A DNA stretch of 64,000 nt from Leeuwenhoekiella polynyae (GCF_004104075.1 NZ_QOVK01000018.1:29111-93110); one strand, 5' to 3'. Shown: positions 8,646 through 18,567, counted from the first letter of the stretch. Notes: a model not told the origin generated them from the letters alone. Numbers and translations: made by a program.

Positions 8646-10091
8646 ATGCAGCCCACAACCATTTTACTACTCATTGCAGGCTACTTTATCACCTTAATGC
8701 TGGTTTCTTATTTTACCGGTAAAGGCGGATCTAACGAAGACTTTTTTAAAGCAAGTAAACAATCGCCGTGGTATTTAGTCGCTTTCGGAATGATTGGCGC
8801 TTCGCTTTCAGGTGTTACGTTTATTTCAGTTCCGGGTTGGGTAGAAGCCTCACAATTTAGCTATTTTCAGGTGGTCCTGGGATATACAGTGGGTTATGCC
8901 GTGATCAGTTTAGTATTGCTGCCGCTGTATTACAGACTCAACTTAACCTCTATCTATACGTATTTAGAAGGTCGCTTTGGTACTGCATCCTATAAAACCG
9001 GCGCTTCCTTCTTTTTATTAAGTCGGGTAGTTGGTGCAAGTTTTAGGCTATATCTCGTGGCTAATGTGTTGCAATTGTTGGTTTTTGACAGTATGGGCGT
9101 CCCGTTTTGGGTTACGGTTACCATCACGATTTTACTCATCTGGTTGTACACCTTTAAAAGCGGAATTAAAACCATTGTATGGACAGATACGCTGCAAACC
9201 CTTTTTATGCTTACTGCACTGGGAGTTGCAATCTATTTTGTCTCTGCTGATTTAGGGCTGAATGCCGGATCTATATTCGATTTTATTGCCGAAAGCAATA
9301 GGAGTCAAATGTTCTTTTTTGACGACTGGAAGAGTCAGGATTTCTTTTTTAAACAGTTTATTAGTGGAGCTTTTATTGCAATTGTAATGACCGGTCTTGA
9401 TCAGGATATGATGCAAAAAAACCTCACCTGCCGAAGCCTTAAAGATGCTCAGAAAAACATGTTCTGGTTTACACTGGTACTCACCGTAGTAAATTTTATA
9501 TTTCTTGCTCTGGGTGTGCTGCTTACCGTTTACGCACAGAAAAACGGCATTGAAGCTTCTAAAGATGATCTTTTCCCTTTTATAGCAACAAAAAGCGGAC
9601 TTGGGTTCGGGATTGCTATTTGTTTCATTCTGGGGCTTATTGCTGCCGCATATTCTAGTGCAGATAGTGCGCTCACCTCGCTTACCACATCTTTCAGTAT
9701 AGATATTTTAGGTATCGAAAAGAAATACGATCAGGCCAGACAGGTAGCCATCAGAAAAAAGATTCATATCGCTGCTTCAGTAATTCTGGTGCTGGTAATT
9801 ATTGGATTTAAATATTTAATTGCAGATGAAAGCGTGATCGCAAAACTCTTTGTTTTTGCCGGTTATACGTATGGACCATTATTAGGGTTGTACGCTTTCG
9901 GTCTTTTTACAAAATGGAATGTCAAAGACAAATGGGTTCCACTCGCCGCAATAGCCAGTCCTATACTAGGCTACATAATCAGCGATCTGAGTATGCAGTA
10001 TCTCAATTTTGAATTTGGTTTCTTTATTTTAATCCTCAACGGATTACTAACCTTTTTGGGTCTAGTAGCTATTCGTACTCAAAAGCACTAA
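8646..10091 (+). CDS. Sodium:solute symporter (SSS family)
   Basis: About 481 residues from the ATG of MQPTTILLLIAGYF, with roughly thirteen transmembrane helices. SSS features include SYFTGKGGSNEDFFKASK after helix 1, the GASLSGVTFISVPG sodium-site loop and the YSSADSALTSL segment of helix 8 with the Ser/Thr ligands. An in-frame ATG 20 codons upstream gives a less likely start because it would add a hydrophobic leader unlike the family. Substrate is not predictable by eye. The last 30 bases overlap the end of the convergent CoA-binding gene. Confidence 0.88.
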   Translation: MQPTTILLLIAGYFITLMLVSYFTGKGGSNEDFFKASKQSPWYLVAFGMIGASLSGVTFISVPGWVEASQFSYFQVVLGYTVGYAVISLVLLPLYYRLNLTSIYTYLEGRFGTASYKTGASFFLLSRVVGASFRLYLVANVLQLLVFDSMGVPFWVTVTITILLIWLYTFKSGIKTIVWTDTLQTLFMLTALGVAIYFVSADLGLNAGSIFDFIAESNRSQMFFFDDWKSQDFFFKQFISGAFIAIVMTGLDQDMMQKNLTCRSLKDAQKNMFWFTLVLTVVNFIFLALGVLLTVYAQKNGIEASKDDLFPFIATKSGLGFGIAICFILGLIAAAYSSADSALTSLTTSFSIDILGIEKKYDQARQVAIRKKIHIAASVILVLVIIGFKYLIADESVIAKLFVFAGYTYGPLLGLYAFGLFTKWNVKDKWVPLAAIASPILGYIISDLSMQYLNFEFGFFILILNGLLTFLGLVAIRTQKH

Positions 10092-10427
10092 AGTACAGGC
10101 AGACTCGGCTTCAATCCCTGCAGTTTCCAAAATTTTATAAAATTCCGGGTTTTCAGTACCGGGATTAAAAATCACCCGTTTGGGCTTAAGCTCTAACAGA
10201 TACTCGTAATATTCTTCTTGACGCTGCGCATTGAGGTACAATATCACCGTATCTATACCTTTCAGATCAGGTTTTCCGGTTTGAATGGTTATCCCCGCAA
10301 CGGTACCTTCTCGCAAGCCTATTGCAACTACAGGCTGTTCCTTTTGTACCAAACGATTGATCGCCATATAAGAATAACGAATGGGTTTTAAGGAAGCACC
10401 CAGAACCAGCGTTTTTTTTGCTTTCAT
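10062..10427 (-). CDS. CoA-binding domain protein (YccU-like)
   Basis: 121 residues forming a Rossmann-type CoA-binding domain: TLVLGASLKPIRYSYMAINRL at the start (glycine-rich nucleotide loop), then the IGLREGTVAGITIQ and FNPGTENPEFY segments characteristic of the YccU/CoA_binding_2 group. Single-domain members of unknown cellular role. Convergent and overlapping with the symporter by 30 bases. Confidence 0.88.
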   Translation of the reverse strand: MKAKKTLVLGASLKPIRYSYMAINRLVQKEQPVVAIGLREGTVAGITIQTGKPDLKGIDTVILYLNAQRQEEYYEYLLELKPKRVIFNPGTENPEFYKILETAGIEAESACTLVLLSTNSY

Positions 10428-10530
10428 AAATCAAAGTTAAATGATTATAGCAGGTGTAACAATATCTTTTTTAAATGGTCTATGTAATAGAAGTCGACTT
10501 CCAAGTTTGAATCGTTTAAAATTAGTTTTG

Positions 10531-10598
10531 ATGGTTAGTGTTAATTTCTAACGTTCAGGCTTGAAAACCCGGGATTTAGCGGTCCCGGGTTTTCTTTA
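10531..10598 (+). ncRNA. Candidate small RNA ending in a strong terminator
   Basis: The 404-base gap between two divergent genes holds a TAGTTTTG box (10523-10530, matching the Bacteroidota TAnnTTTG promoter element), a short hairpin GTTAG / CTAAC (10534-10552) and a perfect 12-bp terminator stem GAAAACCCGGGA / TCCCGGGTTTTC (10563-10594) followed by TTTATTTTAT. No gene on this strand ends here except the symporter 470 bases back. Transcript of about 65 nucleotides is inference; the -33 TTG is not at the ideal distance. Confidence 0.4.
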
Positions 10599-10600
10599 TT
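10563..10600 (+). terminator. Intrinsic terminator in a divergent intergenic region
   Basis: Perfect 12-bp stem with an eight-base loop and a T-rich 3' side on the plus strand only. It either ends read-through from the symporter gene across the antisense of the CoA-binding gene, or ends an independent small RNA. Confidence 0.85.
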
Positions 10601-10831
10601 TTATAACCAAGTACTTTTATACGCAACTTTAAATTCCACACCCTTCACAAATTCTTTAAATTCAAGATATTAGCATATATAAAATTTAGATTCTCAAATA
10701 AATTTAAATTTTACTGTAACAGATTTAGAACATGTTCGTCTTTTAATAAACCGCTAATCACGGGATACTTTGTTTCTGCTAATATGCATTACAAAGTATT
10801 ATGTTAAATCATCTATCAAAATCGAACAGTT

Positions 10832-13279
10832 ATGAAATCTAACCAAGGGCTATTCAGCCTACTTTTTATTTTATGTACAACGTTGCTTTTTGCACAGCCC
10901 AAACCCACAGATGTGGTAACCGGTTCTGTAACGGGAGTTGTCATAGACGCAGACCTCAATCAGCCCATTCCTTATGCTACTATCGTCATTAGTAAATCAA
11001 ATGGCGAAACGCTTACTGGTGGAATCACCAACGATGATGGCGTATTTGAAATCAAAAAAATACCGGAAGGGATCTACACGCTAAAAGTTCAGTTTATAGG
11101 CTATGAAGCTTTTGAACGTGACTTAAAAATTGACCGTCAGCACCGAGAGCACGATATGGGCAAACTCAATTTGAGTCCGGTTGCAGCAGAACTAGACGCG
11201 GTAAATATTGTTGCAGAACGCACTACCATTGAGCAAAAAATTGACCGCAAGGTTATTAATGTGGGAAAAGATCTCACGACTGCAGGAGCTTCTGCTGCAG
11301 ATATTATGAATAACATTCCCTCAGTAAATCTTGATCAGCAATCCGGAGCACTTACGCTGCGCGGAAACAGTAATGTACAGGTTATGGTTGACGGTAAATT
11401 ATCTAACATTCCACCAGACCAATTATTGAAGCAATTGCCTTCTAATTCGATCAAAAAAATAGAATTGATCACCAATCCTTCAGCCAAATACAATCCTGAT
11501 GGAATGAGCGGGATCATCAATATTGTATTGCACAAAAATGTGAACATAGGTTTTAACGGAGACGTGAGTGCCGGATTAGCTTACGAGAAAAATCCACAAT
11601 TCAACAGCGGTTTAAATCTAAACTACCGCAACGGTAAATTCAACCTGTATTCTAATTACAGTAATACCATCGCAAAGCGCGCTAATTATGGTACTATTTT
11701 TCGTGAAGGTGATAATTCTACTCAGTTTTTTGATATGCTAAATGATCAAAACTCACACCTATTAAAAGTGGGACTGGATGTATATTTAAATGACAAAAAC
11801 ACAATTTCGTTATTTACTTCTCAAAACAGCTTTAAAGGCGAGCCGGGCGGAACCATCAACATTGTGTATGCTGATGATGCTACGCGTAATTTGCTTCAGG
11901 ATTTTGGAGCGGATATGGACAATTATTCTCAACAGTATAACTTTGACTACAAATTGGATTTTGAAAAAGAAGGTCACAATATTGAGTTTGAGGCAGACTA
12001 CAACACTTTTGATGCTGATGAAGATACTTATTTTGATTTTACAGGAGCCACTCAGCTTTCTGACTACGAAGATTTTGTAGATACTAAAAGAGACCGAACG
12101 ACTCTAAATCTGGATTATGTAAATCCGTTATCTGATAGTGAAAAGTTAGAATTGGGACTTCAGGCGATCTTGTTCAATACAGATATTGGCTACAGCAGTA
12201 CGGGTCAATCATTTAACGCAAGCGGAAACCTCATCCCTACTCCTAATACACAGTTTGATTACAGCAGAGATATTTATTCGGCTTATGTGACCTATGGTAA
12301 AAGTTATGAAAAATGGTCTTATCAGGCAGGCGTGCGTGCAGAGCAGGTAAATGTTGCCGCAGATACCAATAGCGTAAGAGCATTTACTAATGATTATTTT
12401 GAGTTGTATCCTTCGGCTTATGTGACCTTTAATCCTTCGGAAAAAAACCAATATCAGGTAAGTTACAGCAGGCGTATAGACCGCCCTGGAGTTGGACAAG
12501 TAAACCCGATTAGAGAATGGAGTTCGCCTTTGGTTACCGAATATGGTAACGTAAACCTAAGACCGCAGTTTACCAACTCCATTGAAGCAAACTATACCCG
12601 TTCTTTAGAGAAAGGTAGCATTACAGCCGGCGTTTTCTACCGAATGATAGACGACCTGATCAATCAAGCAGTATATGTAGACCGTTTTAATCTGGATCGG
12701 ATGGTGTTGACCAATGACAATTTTGATGCTACGACTGCCTATGGTTTTGAGGTAAGCAGCAATTACAAGCCGTTAGAATGGTGGAGTATTAATGCTAGTT
12801 TTGATTTGTTTAATCAAACACAAATGGGCATCACAGAATCTTTAGATCCTAATATTGAAAACCCAACAACTGCAGATATCACACAGAACACTAAAGAGAT
12901 TGAAAATACGGTTTATAATGTACGTATGATCAACAATTTTACCGCAACCAAGCAATTGACATTTACTGCTTTTGCGATGTTTAGAGGGCCACAAAAAGGT
13001 ATTCAGTTCTCTAACAAGTCGATGTTTATGACAAACATAGGGGCTCGCTACTCCATTTTTGAAGGTAAAGGAACAGTAAGTTTAAATTACAACGACATCT
13101 TCAATACGATGAAAGCACGCTTTACAGCTACCAATCCTTACGCACTACAGGGACAATTTAACTGGGAAAGCAATACGGTTTATGTAGGGTTTAACTACCG
13201 TTTTGGCGATAGTAAGTTCCGTGCTAAAAAACGTAAAAGCCGGGAAGACAATGTAAAAGACGACAACGGAATGTTTTAA
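10832..13279 (+). CDS. TonB-dependent-receptor-like outer-membrane protein (OMP_b-brl_3 type)
   Basis: 815 residues. A signal peptide (to about residue 22, ending FAQ) is followed by a carboxypeptidase-regulatory-like domain (VTGVVIDADLNQPIPYATI to about 110), a plug domain (NNIPSVNLDQQSGALTLRGN, with VMVDGK and IKKIELITNPSAKY) and a long beta-barrel ending in a basic tail. This is the outer-membrane beta-barrel family common in Flavobacteria, related to TonB receptors but without a clear TonB box. Cargo unknown. A bidirectional terminator lies downstream. Confidence 0.9.
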   Translation: MKSNQGLFSLLFILCTTLLFAQPKPTDVVTGSVTGVVIDADLNQPIPYATIVISKSNGETLTGGITNDDGVFEIKKIPEGIYTLKVQFIGYEAFERDLKIDRQHREHDMGKLNLSPVAAELDAVNIVAERTTIEQKIDRKVINVGKDLTTAGASAADIMNNIPSVNLDQQSGALTLRGNSNVQVMVDGKLSNIPPDQLLKQLPSNSIKKIELITNPSAKYNPDGMSGIINIVLHKNVNIGFNGDVSAGLAYEKNPQFNSGLNLNYRNGKFNLYSNYSNTIAKRANYGTIFREGDNSTQFFDMLNDQNSHLLKVGLDVYLNDKNTISLFTSQNSFKGEPGGTINIVYADDATRNLLQDFGADMDNYSQQYNFDYKLDFEKEGHNIEFEADYNTFDADEDTYFDFTGATQLSDYEDFVDTKRDRTTLNLDYVNPLSDSEKLELGLQAILFNTDIGYSSTGQSFNASGNLIPTPNTQFDYSRDIYSAYVTYGKSYEKWSYQAGVRAEQVNVAADTNSVRAFTNDYFELYPSAYVTFNPSEKNQYQVSYSRRIDRPGVGQVNPIREWSSPLVTEYGNVNLRPQFTNSIEANYTRSLEKGSITAGVFYRMIDDLINQAVYVDRFNLDRMVLTNDNFDATTAYGFEVSSNYKPLEWWSINASFDLFNQTQMGITESLDPNIENPTTADITQNTKEIENTVYNVRMINNFTATKQLTFTAFAMFRGPQKGIQFSNKSMFMTNIGARYSIFEGKGTVSLNYNDIFNTMKARFTATNPYALQGQFNWESNTVYVGFNYRFGDSKFRAKKRKSREDNVKDDNGMF

Positions 13280-13416
13280 CAAAATTTTAAATAAATTGTT
13301 ATATTATCATTTTTTTTTACCATATTTGATAATATTACCAACCAACCTGTTAAAAACTACGGTTATTGTTTATTAGATTTAGCCGTCTTCGTATAAATAA
13401 CCATTTAATAGGTATA

Positions 13417-13446
13417 AAAAACCCGAAGCGCTTGCTTCGGGTTTTT
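13417..13446. terminator. Bidirectional intrinsic terminator
   Basis: Thirteen-base perfect stem AAAAACCCGAAGC / GCTTCGGGTTTTT with a GCTT loop, placed between the convergent receptor and bacilliredoxin genes. A-run and T-run on both sides allow function on either strand. Confidence 0.9.
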
Positions 13447-13469
13447 GCATGTATATACACTGTGTATTT

Positions 13470-13862
13470 CTAGAGTTTAGAACGCAGGCTTTCTGCATCA
13501 ATAGCTCCGTGAGAAGTATGATACACCGCTGTTCCGTTTTTGATAAGTAAAATTTGCGGACTCTCATGCTGTACATTAAATTTTTCTGCTATTGCACTGC
13601 TGATATCACGATGTGCTTTTAAGTCTAAGAAATAAGGTTCTATTTCCTTCTTATCATAATCATACGCACGCTCAAAACTACGCAACGCCATTTTACTGAT
13701 TCCGCAGGTGGTGCTGTGTTTAAAAATTAAAACCGGTACAGCATTAGAAACCTCAACAATCTCTTCCAACTGTTGCTCACGTTCTAGCTGAATCCAGTTC
13801 ATTTCTTTTAGTTCTTCTTTTGCGATATCTCTCGCACTTTTAAACTTGTCAAAAAATCCCAT
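13470..13862 (-). CDS. Monothiol bacilliredoxin, YtxJ/BrxC family
   Basis: About 130 residues from MGFFDKF. Thioredoxin-like fold with the single-Cys motif STTCGISKMA (TCxIS) and the cis-Pro segment ESPQILLIKNG. BrxC/YtxJ proteins remove bacillithiol from S-bacillithiolated proteins in the cytoplasm, so this organism probably makes bacillithiol. The upstream in-frame ATGs give a leader unlike the family; hence the later start. Preceded downstream by the shared terminator. Confidence 0.85.
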   Translation of the reverse strand: MGFFDKFKSARDIAKEELKEMNWIQLEREQQLEEIVEVSNAVPVLIFKHSTTCGISKMALRSFERAYDYDKKEIEPYFLDLKAHRDISSAIAEKFNVQHESPQILLIKNGTAVYHTSHGAIDAESLRSKL

Positions 13863-14053
13863 AACACTATTCTTTTTAATTTCATTAACGCTCATTATCA
13901 TAAAGCGTGGGTAACTTTACTTAAGGTCAATCTCAAAAAACAAAGCGTTAAGCCTGTAACTTCGATTAAAGACTCCAAGTATTTTAATCCCTATTAACGG
14001 GCAAATTTAAAGAAAGAAACCGGGCTTTTCTACTAAGAAAATCCAAACACTCC

Positions 14054-14104
14054 AACCGACAAAAAGTCGGTTAAAATCAGGCAAAAACTGACGAAAAGTC
14101 GGTT
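14054..14104. promoter_or_regulatory. Two spaced palindromes upstream of clpB (candidate operators)
   Basis: Site 1 is a perfect inverted repeat AACCGAC-AAAAA-GTCGGTT (14054-14072); site 2 is AACTGAC-GAAAA-GTCGGTT (14086-14104) with one mismatch. Their centres are 32 bases apart, three helical turns, so two dimers could bind on one face. They end about 80 bases before the clpB start. They match neither CIRCE nor the CtsR direct heptad repeat. Binding protein unknown. Confidence 0.55.
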
Positions 14105-14186
14105 AATTTCTATGGTATAGTAGTTGCCATTGCTTAGCAGAAATCAATACAGTAATCCTCTCAAGAGGCACAAACATATAGACACG

Positions 14187-16790
14187 ATGAACTTTAATAA
14201 TTTTACAATCAAATCACAAGAAGCCATACAGCAGGCTCAGGCGCTTGCCCAGGGGTATGGCCATCAGCAGATTGAGAATGAGCATATTTTTAAGGCTATT
14301 CTTGAAGTTGATGAGAATGTAACTCCGTTTCTATTGCAGAAACTGGACGTGAATATCAATTTGCTCAAACAGATATTAGAAAGCACACTTACCAGCTTTC
14401 CTAAAGTAAGCGGTGGCGATATTATGCTGTCTCGCGAAGCCGGTAAAACGGTGACCGAAGCGGGTAACATCGCCAAGAAAATGAATGATGAGTATGTTTC
14501 GCTGGAGCATCTTATTCTCGCGATTTTTAAATCGAGTTCTAAAATAGGGCAGATCTTAAAAGATCAGGGCGTTACCGAAAAACACCTCAAAGCAGCGATT
14601 GAAGAATTGCGTAAAGGCGACCGCGTGACTTCGCAAAGCGCTGAAGAAACCTATAATTCGTTAAGCAAATACGCTAAAAACCTCAATCAGTTAGCGCGTG
14701 ATGGAAAGCTGGATCCGGTAATTGGTCGCGATGAAGAGATTCGCAGAATTTTGCAGATCCTTTCGCGTAGAACCAAAAACAACCCGATTCTTGTAGGAGA
14801 ACCCGGTACCGGTAAAACTGCAATTGCAGAAGGTCTTGCCCACCGTATTGTTGACGGGGATGTTCCCGAAAACCTTCAGGAAAAACAGATCTGGGCGTTA
14901 GATATGGGTGCGTTGATTGCCGGAGCCAAGTATAAAGGCGAATTTGAAGAGCGCTTAAAAGCCGTGATCAAAGAAGTGACTGAAAGTGCAGGAGATATCG
15001 TCTTGTTTATTGACGAGATTCATACGCTAGTTGGTGCCGGTGGCGGTCAGGGTGCAATGGATGCGGCAAATATCTTAAAACCTGCTCTCGCTCGTGGCGA
15101 ATTGCGTGCGATAGGTGCCACCACTCTTGATGAGTACCAAAAATACTTTGAAAAAGACAAAGCTTTAGAAAGACGTTTTCAGAAAGTAAATGTAATGGAA
15201 CCGGATAATGAATCTGCGATTTCCATTTTACGTGGAATTAAAGAGAAATACGAGACCCATCATAAAGTTCGCATTAAAGACAATGCGATCATTGCAGCTG
15301 TGGAGCTTTCACAGCGCTATATCACCAACCGGTTTTTACCCGATAAGGCGATTGACCTAATGGACGAGGCGGCTTCAAAAATGCGTATGGAAATCAACTC
15401 TAAGCCGGAAGAGCTCGATGTTTTAGACCGAAAGATTATGCAGCTAGAGATCGAGATCGAGGCGATTAAACGTGAAAAGGACGAGAGCAAACTCAAGTCC
15501 CTTCACGCAGATTTGGCGAACTTAAAAGAAGAGCGCAACGAGATCAACGCCAAGTGGAAAAGTGAAAAAGATGTGGTTGACAATATTCAGAATGCAAAAC
15601 AGGATATTGAAAACTATAAGCTCGAAGCGGAGCGTGCTGAGCGCGAAGGAAACTACGGTCTGGTAGCAGAATTACGCTACGGCAAGATCAAACAAGCTCA
15701 GGAAGAACTTGAGAAATTGCAGGTAGCTTTGGCCGGTCAGGGGGAGAATACCTTGATCAAGGAAGAAGTTACCAGTGAAGATATTGCAGAAGTTGTCGCA
15801 AAATGGACCGGAATACCGGTGACCAAAATGCTGCAAAGCGAGCGCGAGAAACTCCTTCATCTTGAAACCGAACTCCACAAACGTGTGGTTGGGCAACAGG
15901 AAGCGATTGTTGCAGTGAGTGATGCGGTACGCAGAAGCCGTGCCGGCCTGCAGGATCAAAAACGACCTATTGGTTCGTTCTTATTCCTCGGGACCACCGG
16001 TGTGGGTAAAACCGAACTTGCAAAAGCGCTGGCAGAATACCTGTTTGATGACGAAAACAACCTGACCCGTATTGATATGAGTGAATATCAGGAGCGTCAC
16101 AGCGTGAGCCGTCTGGTAGGTGCGCCTCCGGGATATGTGGGTTATGATGAAGGCGGACAATTAACAGAAGCCGTACGTCGCAAGCCTTATTCGGTGATTT
16201 TACTTGATGAAATTGAAAAAGCACATCCCGACACGTTTAACATTTTATTGCAAGTACTTGATGAAGGTCGACTTACAGACAACAAAGGCCGCTTAGCCGA
16301 CTTTAAAAACACCATCATCATTATGACCTCTAATATGGGAAGCCACATCATACAGGAGAAATTTGAGAGCATCAAAGATCCCGAGACTGCGATGGAAGGT
16401 GCTAAAGTAGAAGTACTGGGGATGTTGAAACAGACCATACGACCAGAGTTTATAAACCGTATTGACGATATTGTGATGTTTACACCGCTTACGCGAAAAG
16501 ACATCAAGAATGTTGTTGGTTTACAACTCAAAGGCGTGACTAAAATGCTGAGCAAACAAGGCATCACCTTAGATGCTACGTCTGAAGCTATTACCTATCT
16601 CGCAGACAAAGGCTTTCAGCCGGAGTTTGGGGCTCGCCCGGTAAAACGTACGATTCAGAAAGAAGTGCTCAACCAGCTTTCTAAAGAAATCCTGAGTGGT
16701 AAGGTAACTACAGACAGTATCATTTTACTGGATGCCTTTGATGACGAACTCGTGTTCCGCAATCAAAACGATCTGGTCAATAACGACTGA
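14187..16790 (+). CDS. clpB: ATP-dependent disaggregase ClpB
   Basis: 867 residues from [14 protein letters not shown], the canonical N-terminus; an ATG 21 codons upstream is out of family. Order: N domain (1-150), first AAA+ module with Walker [10 protein letters not shown] and [11 protein letters not shown], the coiled-coil middle domain characteristic of ClpB (about 405-520, [19 protein letters not shown]), second AAA+ module with Walker [10 protein letters not shown] and [11 protein letters not shown], and C-terminal domain. It pulls proteins out of aggregates together with DnaK. No ClpP-binding IGF loop is seen, as expected for ClpB. Two palindromes lie upstream; a terminator follows. 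Confidence 0.97.
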   Translation: MNFNNFTIKSQEAIQQAQALAQGYGHQQIENEHIFKAILEVDENVTPFLLQKLDVNINLLKQILESTLTSFPKVSGGDIMLSREAGKTVTEAGNIAKKMNDEYVSLEHLILAIFKSSSKIGQILKDQGVTEKHLKAAIEELRKGDRVTSQSAEETYNSLSKYAKNLNQLARDGKLDPVIGRDEEIRRILQILSRRTKNNPILVGEPGTGKTAIAEGLAHRIVDGDVPENLQEKQIWALDMGALIAGAKYKGEFEERLKAVIKEVTESAGDIVLFIDEIHTLVGAGGGQGAMDAANILKPALARGELRAIGATTLDEYQKYFEKDKALERRFQKVNVMEPDNESAISILRGIKEKYETHHKVRIKDNAIIAAVELSQRYITNRFLPDKAIDLMDEAASKMRMEINSKPEELDVLDRKIMQLEIEIEAIKREKDESKLKSLHADLANLKEERNEINAKWKSEKDVVDNIQNAKQDIENYKLEAERAEREGNYGLVAELRYGKIKQAQEELEKLQVALAGQGENTLIKEEVTSEDIAEVVAKWTGIPVTKMLQSEREKLLHLETELHKRVVGQQEAIVAVSDAVRRSRAGLQDQKRPIGSFLFLGTTGVGKTELAKALAEYLFDDENNLTRIDMSEYQERHSVSRLVGAPPGYVGYDEGGQLTEAVRRKPYSVILLDEIEKAHPDTFNILLQVLDEGRLTDNKGRLADFKNTIIIMTSNMGSHIIQEKFESIKDPETAMEGAKVEVLGMLKQTIRPEFINRIDDIVMFTPLTRKDIKNVVGLQLKGVTKMLSKQGITLDATSEAITYLADKGFQPEFGARPVKRTIQKEVLNQLSKEILSGKVTTDSIILLDAFDDELVFRNQNDLVNND

Positions 16791-16815
16791 AGAGCTCTGG
16801 TTGTCTAATAACTTA

Positions 16816-16848
16816 AAAGCGGTCACTGAATAGGTGGTCGCTTTTTTT
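16816..16848 (+). terminator. Intrinsic terminator of clpB
   Basis: Eleven-base stem (two G-U pairs) AAAGCGGTCAC / GTGGTCGCTTT with a seven-base loop and following T-run, 25 bases after the clpB stop. Confidence 0.85.
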
Positions 16849-17047
16849 AGTATTGGGTTGTGGCGTTGATAACTTTGGATTAAAAAACACTGATAACCTG
16901 AATGTTGAGTAGTTAAATTGATAGTTTTAAATGATTCGTAAAGTATTGCGATTTAAGAGCAACTCTAAAAATGGAAAAAAATCGGCTTCAAATAAATAAA
17001 CCGTGACTAATAAGAAAAAAAATCTCGATTAGCTAATCAAAAATTAT

Positions 17048-17549
17048 ATGCCCTTCTTCAATGAATTTGGTATGCCCGAGAAGAACATTGTCAATCATTA
17101 TGAAGTTTGGAAAAAAGAATGCTCCATAAGTATAGAAAATTATTTATGGTATTTATTCAATATTCTACTAGATGAAAATGCCAAACAGACAACCAACCTT
17201 ATAGATTTTTACAAGCGAAATGCGAAAATTTATTCTCAAATGATTTTCATTTAGGAGAAAGGTTGAAAATAAAAAAGCTAATGAGATTCAGAAAGCGTAC
17301 AACTTTAATCAACTAAATCTTGACTTAGAATCAATGAAAGATTCAAGACTAGAAATTGAATTTATAATTGTTGGCGTAAATGATTGTAAACAAAGTGAAC
17401 GAATCTCAAATAAACTAATTACGAAAGAATAGGCCTTACTAAATAATACGATTCCTTATGAAGCATGCTCAAGGAATACAGGCTGTGTTTGCCTTGTTAC
17501 AATCAGGCCCAAACGACACTCTAATGGAAAATTAATTTGGAGAGAATGA
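17048..17549 (+). pseudogene. Decayed gene of unknown family (frameshift plus nonsense)
   Basis: Reading starts at ATG 17048 (MPFFNEFGMPEKNIVNHYEV) and stops at 17252. From about 17250 a second frame continues (RKVENKKANEIQKAYNFNQ), meets a TAG at 17430 and continues in the same frame (NNTIPYEACSRNTGC, KRHSNGKLIWRE) to TGA 17547. The three stretches have ordinary protein composition and together suggest one gene of about 165 codons. No family recognised. It opens the accessory region after clpB. Confidence 0.5.
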
Positions 17550-17636
17550 CACTTTGATTTCCTATATTACCTCACGATTGTATCTTGTGATAAATAATTA
17601 AAATTAGAGCACTAAGTAAAAAAAGTTCCCCTAGTT

Positions 17637-17662
17637 GCCGCGCGATTGTATCGCGTGGTAAT
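17637..17662. repeat. REP-like palindrome
   Basis: GCCGCGCGATTGTATCGCG then TGGTAA. Core CGCGAT-TGT-ATCGCG is a perfect inverted repeat. A degraded copy (CACGATTGTATCTTGTG) lies at 17573-17590. First clear member of the cluster round the RAYT gene. Confidence 0.85.
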
Positions 17663-17729
17663 TAGTTACAATTATCTAAACCGAAACAACGCTATCATAC
17701 ATTAGGCACAATCTCAAAACAGTATTTTC

Positions 17730-18023
17730 TTGAAAAAATCTATTTACTTTTTACTGTTGATCCTGTTTTTAATAGGAATTCCGTTGTTTTATTTGATGGG
17801 AATAAATACTTCAGTAAGTCTGAAATATGAGACCGAATCAGAGGGTTGCATTTCACAAGTATCTGGAACGGATTTATGCTTTCAACATGACGTGTTTGTT
17901 GCTCTATTTTATTTATGCATTTTATTAGTATTCTCATTGCTTATCTTTTCAAGAAGGCTGCTAATAAGAAAATCTGAAACCTTAAGATGTTTCCGCGCAT
18001 TTGCATCGCACGATAAAAACTAA
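17730..18023 (+). CDS. Hypothetical small membrane protein
   Basis: 97 residues with two hydrophobic segments (about 4-24 and 56-78) separated by a short loop with two cysteines (GCISQ, DLCFQ). The last twelve residues (CFRAFASHDKN) are encoded by a degraded REP palindrome at 17993-18013, so the C-terminus has been formed by a repeat running into the gene. No family recognised; whether it is expressed is uncertain. Confidence 0.45.
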   Translation: MKKSIYFLLLILFLIGIPLFYLMGINTSVSLKYETESEGCISQVSGTDLCFQHDVFVALFYLCILLVFSLLIFSRRLLIRKSETLRCFRAFASHDKN

Positions 18024-18057
18024 CCAAGCCAAAACTTAACCTTAACCCAACTACCCT

Positions 18058-18154
18058 AAAAACCCAATACGTTAAGGGGCATTTCCTGTAAAAAATTAAG
18101 AGCGATTCCGTTTTTAAAAAGGGTTAACTACACTGATTCTATTATATAGCCTCA
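18058..18154. repeat. Direct repeat copy 1 (about 97 bp)
   Basis: Begins AAAAACCCAATACGTTA and ends ATAGCCTCA; a matching copy with scattered substitutions lies at 21624-21722. Both copies sit directly beside REP palindromes, so the unit is larger than the REP itself. Confidence 0.8.
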
Positions 18155-18160
18155 CAGGTT

Positions 18161-18220
18161 GCCGCGCGATTGTATCGCGTGGTAAGCAGTTAGAATCATC
18201 TAAGCGCGATGCAATCGCGC
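18161..18220. repeat. Pair of REP-like palindromes in opposite orientation (BIME-like)
   Basis: First copy GCCGCGCGATTGTATCGCG at 18161-18179, second GCGCGATGCAATCGCGC at 18204-18220, separated by 24 bases containing AGCAGTTAGAATCATCTAA. The same head-to-head layout recurs at 18377-18450, 18426-18507 and 21471-21527. Confidence 0.85.
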
Positions 18221-18245
18221 AATAGCCTAGAAAAAAGGCAATCTT

Positions 18246-18327
18246 AGCGCAAGAAAATTTCTAAGACTATGCTTAAATTTCAGTATTTTAGATAGACTGA
18301 TGTAATAAGCCGCGCGATGCAATCGCC
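18246..18327. repeat. Direct repeat with attached REP, copy A
   Basis: Holds AGAAAATTTCTAAG, CAGTATTTTAGATAGAC and ends with the REP core GCGCGATGCAATCGC (18312-18327). A second copy with substitutions lies at 18627-18710, just before the RAYT gene. Confidence 0.75.
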
Positions 18328-18334
18328 CTTAGCT

Positions 18335-18450
18335 GCCGCACGATTATATCATTTGAAAGAAGCTTGAATAATCAATGCGCGATGCAATCGCGCAAAAGCA
18401 ACGTAAAAAAAACTAATCTCATGTTGCCGCGCGATTGTATCGCGTGGTAA
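18335..18450. repeat. Three REP-like palindromes
   Basis: A degraded copy GCCGCACGATTATATC at 18335, GCGCGATGCAATCGCGC at 18377-18393 and a full copy GCCGCGCGATTGTATCGCG at 18426-18444 with TGGTAA following. Orientation alternates. Confidence 0.8.
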
Positions 18451-18490
18451 GCAGTTAGAATTACCCTGGCAAACAGTTAGAATAAACTCT

Positions 18491-18567
18491 GCGCGATACA
18501 ATCGCGCAAAAGCAAATTAAAAAACAAACTAACCTCGTGTTACCGCGCGATTGCATCGCGTGGTAAG
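18491..18567. repeat. Pair of REP-like palindromes
   Basis: GCGCGATACAATCGCGC at 18491-18507 and ACCGCGCGATTGCATCGCG at 18542-18560, followed by TGGTAAG. Compensatory changes in the loop side (TGT/ACA/TGC) keep the stems intact. Confidence 0.8.

Noticed and set aside
14054..14104. CIRCE or CtsR operator before clpB
   Set aside because: CIRCE needs TTAGCACTC-N9-GAGTGCTAA, and CtsR sites are direct heptads; neither is present.
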